Shown here piece by piece: positions 56,860-64,000 of a DNA stretch of 64,000 nt. The notes beneath the pieces were generated by a model that was not told the origin of the DNA, ran no database searches, and saw only the letters and a program-made list of their open reading frames with translations. The DNA is from Nigrospora sphaerica (taxonomy: Eukaryota > Ascomycota > Sordariomycetes > Amphisphaeriales > Apiosporaceae): contig JAGVVL010000017.1 in the NCBI GenBank assembly GCA_018287875.1, forward strand, positions 3,348,001-3,412,000, written 5' to 3'. Position 1 is the first letter of the stretch, and each line of letters begins with the position of its first letter. Made by a program: the position numbers and the translations under genes.

Positions 56860-59800
56860 ATGGCCCTGTCTCTCTCGCCGTCGGTCCACGAGCTCATGGA
56901 CCGGTATACCGATCAATCTGTGCCCTTTCACTTCAGTTGGGGCTTTGTCGCTCTCAGCTACCTCGTCAGCCTCATCGGCGCCGGCTCGACGCTCGAGCTG
57001 ATCAACCGCCGGACCTCGATCAAGGGCCGCTACAACCAGTAGGTTTCCCCGGAGGCCCGAGTTGGCCGTCATAGTCGCGCGGGTGTTGAGGACGCTATGG
57101 GAGGCGCTTGGCTGACGTGGTGGGCAGTGTGTTGCTCTTCGGGGCGGCGATATCGATGGGCGGGATCGCGATATGGTCTATGGTATGTCGTCCCCCCTTT
57201 TCACGGGCTCCGATCCCTTTTTCCTTCACTTCTTCGCGGCTCGACGGCTGACAGTACGCGCGAGGGCCCAGCACTACATCGCCAACCGGGCCATCATCAT
57301 CCTCGACAACCAGATAGAGCTGCAGATTGCGTACTCGCCGGGCATCACGGCGGCGTCCTTCTTCGTGCCGATCCTGGTGCTGATTCTGGCGTTCCTGGCG
57401 GTGAGCACCAACGACGAGGTGTCCTGGTGGCGGCTGGTGCTGGCGGGCACGCTGTCGGGGGGCGCCATCTGTGGCATGCACTACCTGGGTAACGCGTCAA
57501 TCCGCAACTACCGCTGCGTCTATGCCACCGCCAACGTCGTCGGCGCCGCCGTCATCGCCGTCTCGGCCAGCAGCGTCGCCCTGGCCCTCTTCTTCGTCTT
57601 CCGCGCCGCCTGGAACGTCTCGTGGCCGCGCCGCGTCGGCTGCATGGCCGTGCTCGCCTGCGCCGTCTCGGGCATGCACTGGTGCGCCGCCCTGGGCACG
57701 AGCTACACGCTGCGCGAGGAGGCGCAGCACCAGGGGGGCCCCGGGGACAGCCGCACGAGCACCGTCGTCGTCGTCATCTTCCTCGCCGTGGCCGCCGCCG
57801 GTATCATGCTGCTCGCGGCGGTGCTGACGGCGCGCACGATGCGTCGATACGCCAGCAAAGCCCAGCAGATCACGCTCGCCGCCGCCGTGTTCGACAGCCA
57901 CGGCCGCATCCTCGTCAGCCCCGACGGCCTGCTTCCTAGCGAGTGCGTTACCGAGACCTTCCCCCAGCGCGGCCACGACGACGTCTTCAGCCTCGCCCAC
58001 CCGTTGTTCCACTGGATGTACCGCGCCTCGCGCAACTGGTCCAGCATCGCCGCCCTGATGCCGTGGATGGTGGCCCACCTCGACGCCCTACCTCAGCGCC
58101 AGTACCAGAACCACTGCTCCAGGACGCCCCTATTCCAGGAGAACGGCCAGCTCGTCGAAGGCTATGACGTCATCTTCCGCGAGCTGTTCTGCCTCGCCGC
58201 GTCGGCGCTGGCGAGCCGCATGGCCGAGGAGGTGGTCAACATGGGGACGCTGTGGGACGAGATCTTCCACACTGGCACCGAAACGCGGCCGGGGACGCGC
58301 CTGTCGACGACACTCGACGCCGTCGTCGCCGAGGCCGCCGCCAAGGGGGCCCGGGGCAGCGACGACGCCGCGCGCCGGCTCGAGAGCGGCACGGCGCGGC
58401 CCGACACGTACGGCCGGGGCTGCCTTATGTTCCTCGTGCGGCACGTCCACAGCGGCGCGGCCGTGGCCAAGCTCGAGGCGGCCGGCTTCCGCTTCGCCGA
58501 CACGCACCGCGTCGTCGACATCATTAAGTCGAGTATGCAGATCAAGACGCGGCGGCTCGAGGCGACGCTGCGCGAGATGGCGGCGCACACCAACGGGCTC
58601 GAGGGGCTAGTGGTGCCCGGCCTGCACGTCGGTCTCTTCGCCGTGCGCGCGCGCCTCGACAAGTTCGGCTTCGACGTCGTCGTCGACGCCACCACGCGCA
58701 ACACGCTGCCATCGCGCGCCCTGCCCTACCGCGCCCTCGACGGCGAGCAGCGCGAGCTGCTCGCCCGTCTGAGCGGCATGCCGCTGCAGGCGCTGCTGCT
58801 GCGGCTCGCCAGCCTCCCCGAGGCGTCGCCGCGCCAGGCCGAGTTCGCCGGGTACTTGCGCGCCGCTGTCGCGCGCCTCCGGGCCGACCTCGACGACGAC
58901 CCGGCCCTCGACAACGCCACGCTCGCGCCCACCGTCGTCCAGGTGCCGTGTCTGCAGCCGCCGGCCCACGCCAAGGACGCCAACGGCCCGGCCGCCACCG
59001 CCACCCTCATCACCCTCCAGCTCGTGCTCGACATCAACGCCCGCTTCCGCTGCCCGCGAGCCGCCTTCGTGCCCCTGCAGTTCCTCAAGGTCCACCAGCT
59101 CGTCGCCGACAACGCGCTGCACCACGGCGCCTTCTCGCGCGCCCTGCACCGCGAGATGTCAGCCGTCGTGGCCGCGCTGCCGCCCTCACCGCCCGCCAAG
59201 AAGAAGACACGCGACGCGACGAGCGGGCGGCCCAGCAGCCAGAGCTCGTCGACGCGCAAGCTGAAGGACGCCACAGCCCTCGACGACGACTATCCCGCCG
59301 GGTCGCACCACCACGCCGCCTCGGCCTTTGGGGACGACGACGACGACGCCGCCAGCACCGACAGCCGTGGCGCCACGCTTGCGCCGACGCCGCCGCGGGA
59401 CCCGGCGCCATCGGCGAAGCCGTCGCTCTTCGGCGGCATCATGGTGTCCAACGAGATCGCCATCCAGGTGGACGAGGTGAAGCCGCACAGCTTCGACCTG
59501 GGCGGCGGCGGGCCGTACGGCGGGCGGGCGAGCGCGGACGAGCGCGGCGACGTTGGGCTCGCGGGCCGAATCCGGACCTCCTGGTTGCGGCCGGCGCGTT
59601 CGCCGCTGCGGCCGGCGCGGTCGCCGCTGCGGCCGACGCGCGCGCGGCTGCGGCGGAACAGCCGGCCATCGACGGCGACGGGGGCCGGGCCCGAGACGGC
59701 GGCGGTACCGGCGAGCGGCGAGGGGAACCGCGGCCGCAACCGGCCGGCAAGGTCGCCGCCGCCGCCGCCGCCACCACCCATCGCCGGCGCGCCCATAGAG

Positions 59801-59962
59801 CTCGCCCTGCGCTCCCCCACCACGGCCGCCCTCTACGGTTCCAGCGTTGGCGGCGCCGGCACCGGCGTCGGTATCAACGTCGCCGCCGCCCAGGAGAAGG
59901 AGACCGACGCCCCGACCTACATCGACGAGCTGTTTGCCGCCTGCATGGAGAAGCGGATGTGA
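56860..59962 (+). CDS. MHYT-domain integral membrane signalling protein
   Basis: Three exons (56860-57038, 57128-57182, 57272-59962) join in phase to 974 residues. The joins restore the family motif: exon 2 ends 'AISMGGIAIWSM' and exon 3 begins 'HYIANRAIIILDN', giving M-H-Y at the junction. Further MHYT repeats are 'GAICGMHYLGNASI' and 'CAVSGMHWCAALGTSY'. About seven hydrophobic helices fill the first ~260 residues. MHYT domains are proposed to bind copper through His/Met and to sense oxygen, CO or NO. Beyond the membrane part, residues ~260-690 form a cytosolic region seen in fungal MHYT proteins ('LVRHVHSGAAVAKLEAAGFR', 'PGLHVGLFAVRARLDKFGFD'). No known output domain (GGDEF, EAL or kinase) is visible there. 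The last ~280 residues are disordered and include repeated RSPLRPA units near 59590-59640. Confidence 0.87.
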
Positions 59963-61095
59963 AGGGGTTGAAAGGACGTGAACGTGGATAATTACCCATA
60001 CCAGGGAAAGGGGGGGCTGGCCTTCTATTGATATTTCGCGCACCTTGGATGCAGTGATACCACAGACCTTGCTTTTTTTTCGGCGACCAAAGGGAGGAAA
60101 GAGTGGGCTTGCCGCGATTTTAGCGGCCTGTACAATAATACATCATGTTCGGATGCCACGAGACCAGGGCTACGCCGATACGAGGAAGGACCCGACGTAG
60201 CCAAGCAAACCGCGTCAAATTATGTATCGTATAGACGAACCCCTCCCCCCCCCCCTGACCTGTCAGCTTGGATGCACAGATTGCGCCTCCCCTTTGGACA
60301 CCCGGCACATGACATTTGCGAACTCCCGGCGTCAAGGGCTCACCGATTTGCCGCCCATAGGTACTCGCCCGCCGTTTCGCCTCCCTTACTTCCACTTCTC
60401 GCACAGGATTTCCTCCGTCAGCCGCCACAGCCTCTCGTCGAGCTCGTCGACGTGAGCCAGCTTGCTGACGTCAGCGGCCCTACTGTCGGGCCCGATGTAG
60501 CAGCCGTCGACGAACTAGTCGTCGTCGACGGCAGGGTGGGCCGAGCTACGTTGGAGGTGCGCCGCCACGCCAAAGCCGGTGCCCGAGTTGCCTGCCGTCT
60601 ACACGTGGATTTCGCCCGGTGAGCTCCGGCGCGTCCGTGCCGGGGTTGAATCTCTTATTGTTTCTCGTTATGTTCGCGCACCCGCGAATTCGCAAAGCAA
60701 AGAGCCCTTGGAGCATTGATGAAGGGGTGCATACTCAAATACAGTTCGATACAAGTGACCTGCACATTTACAGACATGGAATTGAGGTATGAGAAGAAGT
60801 GCGGAATGGGGAAGAGGGACGATAGGGAAAAGGGCTCCGTGACGAGAGGGGTATCATGCGCAAGGAGTCGGCCAAGAAACAGATGAAGAGACCATGTCTC
60901 CGTAGTACGGGGCACTCAGGGCGACTGCCTTTGGGTGGTTACAGGGGTCAATGGCAAACGAAGGGGACTGTGTGCAGGGTGAAAAACGGGGGAGGAAGGG
61001 TGGGCAAGGGTGCCGTATCGGGCCTTTCCACATAGGCCTCAGTATCCCATCTCGTCCTTTCCCTCAATCTCAACGATATCACTAAGATCAACGGG
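59963..61095. other. Intergenic with an oxidoreductase-like relic
   Basis: About 1.1 kb between convergent genes (MHYT, + and cutinase, -). Apart from the relic listed at 60386-60620, no gene is supported. Confidence 0.45.
60386..60620 (-). pseudogene. Short-chain-dehydrogenase-like C-terminal relic
   Basis: A minus-strand frame from about 60620 down to the TAA at 60386-60388 reads as protein but contains two internal TAGs, one near 60605 and one at about 60517. The part after the second stop (CYIGPDSRAADVSKLAH, then LDERLWRLTEEILCEKW) resembles the C-terminal end of classical short-chain dehydrogenases, where a 'RLWxLSExIL' helix is the last element. No N-terminal Rossmann part was found nearby. 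The stretch is only ~75 codons, so family assignment is uncertain. Confidence 0.3.
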
Positions 61096-62422
61096 CTAAC
61101 CGCCACCACCACCTCCACCGGAAGCGTCTGGAGTAACCCCGCCGCCAGTGCTATCAGGCGGAGCAGCAGCGGGAGCAGCAGGAGCAGCACCCACATTAGC
61201 ACCACCGACGCTGGTGCTGTCAGTACTTGTGACGCCAGCAACGGCTCCGCCGCTAGCATCACTAGGTACGGCAGCACCCGCAGCAGCGGCACCGGCACCA
61301 CCCCCGCCTTTGGTACTATCAGGCACAACAGCACCGCCAGCGGCATCGGGCTTGGGAGGACCAGCTGCCCCACCATCGCCGGCTTTGCCGGCAGCAGCGG
61401 CACCACCGGCCCCGTGCTCGCCGGCGGCGTGAATCCTTCCGACAAGGAACTTGGCGGCCTGGGCGGCCGAAGAGCCATAACCGACGTGGCCCATGCCCAT
61501 ACCACCGCCGCCGCCGCCGGTGGGGTGGCCGCAGACGGGGTCGCCGGTGGCGCAGAACTCCTTGACTTTGCGGGCGGGGAAGCCGGGGATGCGGCCGTTG
61601 CCCATCATGAGGCTGGGGTCACCAAAGAGGACGACGCCGGCGACGCGCTCCTTGACGGGCGCGCTGAGGCCCTGCACGGCGTGGTGCGCGAGGCCGGCGC
61701 CCTGCGAGTAGCCGCCGACGAGGATCTGCGGCCTCGGCGCGGGGGCCGCAGGTGTGAGAAAGATGAAAATACGAATAGAGGGTAACAAGGTAGCAACCCG
61801 GGGGAGGGCTGAGGCAGGGGAGGGGGAGACGGGCGTAGAGGCAAAGGCTTACGTTGGATTCGGGGCACTCGGTCGCCGCCTTTGTCACCTGTTTCTTCAT
61901 CATACTCACGCCGGCCGGATCGCCGCCGGGCGACATATTGCCGGCAACCCCGGCGCTGTACTTGACGCCCTCGGCAGCCACGGCGTGGTCGCCCAGCGCC
62001 TTCTTGAGGGCCTTGGTCACGGGCGGGCCGACGACAAAGCCCTGTTGCGGCACAGCCCCCATCCCTGCGTCAGCCACCAGTACACACACACGCACTCACA
62101 CACGCACTCACACACACACATACCCACGCGAATACATAGACGCCAGGGAAAAGAGAGAGAGGATTGGTCAAAAGCGCGGGGAGGTGTCTCTGCCGCCCGA
62201 GGTTGAGGGTTGGGAGGAGGGACCGTACGTCCTTACCATGGAGCCGGGCTCGCCGGTGCCGCGCGCGAAAATAAAGATGTTGGGTTTACAACCGCCGCTG
62301 CGGCTCTCGATGGCAGCGGGCGGGGACGGGACGGGCTTCGGCACCACCAGGGGCCGGGCGGCGACCAGCGGCGCCCACGCAGCCAGCGTGCCCAGCGCAT
62401 GGAAGGCGCGGGATAAGCGCAT
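61096..62422 (-). CDS. Cutinase with Gly/Ala-rich C-terminal extension
   Basis: Three exons (62422-62237, 62041-61853, 61725-61096) join in phase to 334 residues. Signal peptide: MRLSRAFHALGTLAAWAPLV. The cutinase core follows: 'CKPNIFIFARGTGEPGSM' joined to 'GFVVGPPVTKALKKAL', then 'NILVGGYSQGAGLAHHAVQG' with nucleophile Ser132, then 'CATGDPVCGH' with Asp187, then 'MGMGHVGYG' with His205. The splice acceptors were chosen because they restore the family's 'GEPGSMGxxVGPP' and 'xxILVGGYSQG' strings. Cutinases are secreted serine esterases that cut the plant cuticle polyester. Two features are unusual: a run of six Gly between the catalytic Asp and His, and a ~110-residue tail rich in Gly/Ala/Ser/Pro/Asp with repeated DSTxGG-like units. 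The first intron (195 bp) carries a CA-type repeat. Confidence 0.88.
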
Positions 62423-64000
62423 TGTGGGCGTTCTGGGCGGCCTATAAGGCGTCGTGAGGCAAGGCAGGCTGCCTGATGGCCCAGTCCTGGCACGGTAGTC
62501 GACTGGTCGATGGAGGCTGTTGTCGTGCGGGAAGGGCAGGCGGCGTACACGTACGTGACTTTTGCGGGCGAACTTGGTCCTGGCTAGGTGTCAGATATCG
62601 TGTATGAAGCCCAACAGAACAACTGATGCTGCAGCTTCTGGTCGTCTAGGCACTGTTCAAGCGACGGGTGGAATAAGAGTGAGGAAGCCACAGGGGCGAC
62701 CAGTGCGTGCACTTCGAAAGTTCGGCTCCTGGCACTTTATGAGAGAAGGACGAGCTGCTGCTGCTGCTGCTGCTGCGGGCGGGAAGCCTTGTGAGAAACG
62801 TCAGATGAAGCGGGGAGGGTTTCCATATGTATATACCGTTCAGCCAAGGCGGCTCTCTTGCGGATCGCATCGCAGGAATTGCGTGTCGCATGCGCCGTAT
62901 CCGTGACGGGCGTTCTGATACCACCCACAACCCTACCCTCAAGACTCAATCGAAGTTTGGAGGGCGGATGAATTGTCGGGCTCTCCGGCATGTCCAGTGA
63001 GTGTCATAGGAACTACTTGCAGAACAGAGGTCAAAAGCGCCGGCGATGAACAAGTCGTGTGATGAGTAGCGAGTCGGGGGATCCAAGATGATCCCGGCAG
63101 GCACGGGCGACAAATGCGAACGCGAAGCCAGCCGAACCAATCCCACGATCTAGCCGTGAAACTGAAGTCTATCCTAGCTTGCCGGCTGGTCCAGATGATA
63201 AAATCGGCATCATTGGACCAGGTTCAGGGCTCTGAGGCTTCGGGACCACCAGTTCCTAGCCAGCAAAAAGCAAGGCTTAGAGCGGCAGCGCGTTACTACA
63301 CAGCCCATCTCAGGAACTGGTCGTTACAGTTACCCTTTCCTGTTTTCCAAATTTGGGAAGCGATGGCGGGATCGAGGGTTCCTTGCCAGGAGCTTCTGAA
63401 GATATTCCTTGTTTGGCTATATCCTCGGCTTCCTGCCTTTCGTCCCATACGCCGTAAGCCGCAGCGGTACTTATGCTTAAACCTCCAGTACTAGGAATAA
63501 AGTGGTCAGGTGTCGGCTACGCTATCGACGCAGACTCGTAAAAGAAACCTAGTTATATTTTTGGGCCGCTTGAAACGGGCATCCCATCTTTGGAAAGCTC
63601 TGGCTGTACCAGAATGCATGCAATGTCACAGGGAGTGATATTTTGGGGCGGAGGAGGTTCGAAAATGGGTATAGACTTACTGGAGCAGCGGTCTTAGCCC
63701 TTGGCCTGCTATCTATGTGGTGCGTAAACGATCTATCGTGATAGCCTCCTGTCGGGAGGTCCTGGACAAGGTGATGTTCGGCCGGTTCAATCGAGGTCAC
63801 TTGTCTCGTACCGGTGTTCCAGACCTCGTTGATCAATGTCACCATGGACAGCCGCTCTCCAGCGGAGACTGATACAAGTCAGTGCACTCGGGACCAGCTG
63901 AAATGCGTGCGTAAGTGGTCTAACCGCCCCTTAAATGTCACCCATGCGTGGCCTCGTCCCCGAAGATTCTGGAAGTTTCGCCTCTAGTAGAACTTTATGA
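62423..64000. other. Cutinase promoter and right-edge spacer
   Basis: About 1.6 kb to the window edge. The first few hundred bases are the cutinase promoter. A short CTG/CAG run lies near 62754-62776. Two ATG frames, plus 63114-63494 (126 codons) and minus 63549-63845 (98 codons, starts MVTLINEVWNTGTRQVTSIE), have no recognisable family. I do not call them as genes. Confidence 0.4.

Noticed and set aside
58948..59991. 347-codon plus-strand frame inside the MHYT gene
   Set aside because: Arg/Ala-rich out-of-frame reading of GC-rich coding sequence; the MHYT frame is continuous there.
61148..61432. Ala/Pro-rich plus-strand frame opposite the cutinase tail
   Set aside because: Antisense of the Gly/Ala-rich tail; no independent coding evidence.

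Overview
The window is nuclear DNA of a filamentous ascomycete (Pezizomycotina, most likely a Sordariomycete). The grounds are short 50-400 bp GT-AG introns, C/G-ending codons, and fungal families: a CFEM-domain PTH11-like receptor, a fungal MHYT protein, a bZIP factor with a DUF3425-like C-terminus, cutinase and an ascomycete class II peroxidase. I cannot name the species. No bacterial-style operon, CRISPR array, rRNA, convincing tRNA or intact transposon was seen. Exon joins were made by reading frame, splice sites and family knowledge, without transcript data.

Layout: 0-13 kb is a dense housekeeping block: the end of an NmrA-like protein (+), a mitochondrial stomatin-like protein (+), the large Golgi/endosome protein MON2 in five exons (-), the ubiquitin-conjugating variant MMS2 (+), and a LYR-motif protein with a long charged tail (+). 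13.5-25 kb holds a bZIP factor (-), a polyQ hypothetical protein (-), a small secreted Ala/Ser-rich wall-type protein (-), and long gene-poor spacers. 25.7-34.3 kb holds a phosphoinositide phospholipase C (+), a heavily damaged Artemis/SNM1-type DNA-repair nuclease gene (-) with a second interrupted frame facing it (+), and a low-complexity hypothetical protein (-). 38-41 kb holds a secreted class II peroxidase (+) convergent with a phytanoyl-CoA-dioxygenase-like protein (-). 45-52 kb holds the CFEM receptor (+), a gene-poor AT-richer stretch, and a SnoaL-like pathogen-related protein (-). 57-62.4 kb holds a large MHYT-domain membrane protein (+), a short oxidoreductase-like relic (-), and a cutinase with a long Gly/Ala-rich tail (-).

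The genes do not form one pathway. Cutinase, secreted peroxidase, the CFEM receptor and the wall-type protein together fit a plant-associated or plant-debris-degrading lifestyle. The most notable observation is the Artemis-type gene: its family motifs are easy to read, but at least five reading-frame shifts and one in-frame stop break it, while surrounding genes are intact. I found no clear new multi-gene system.
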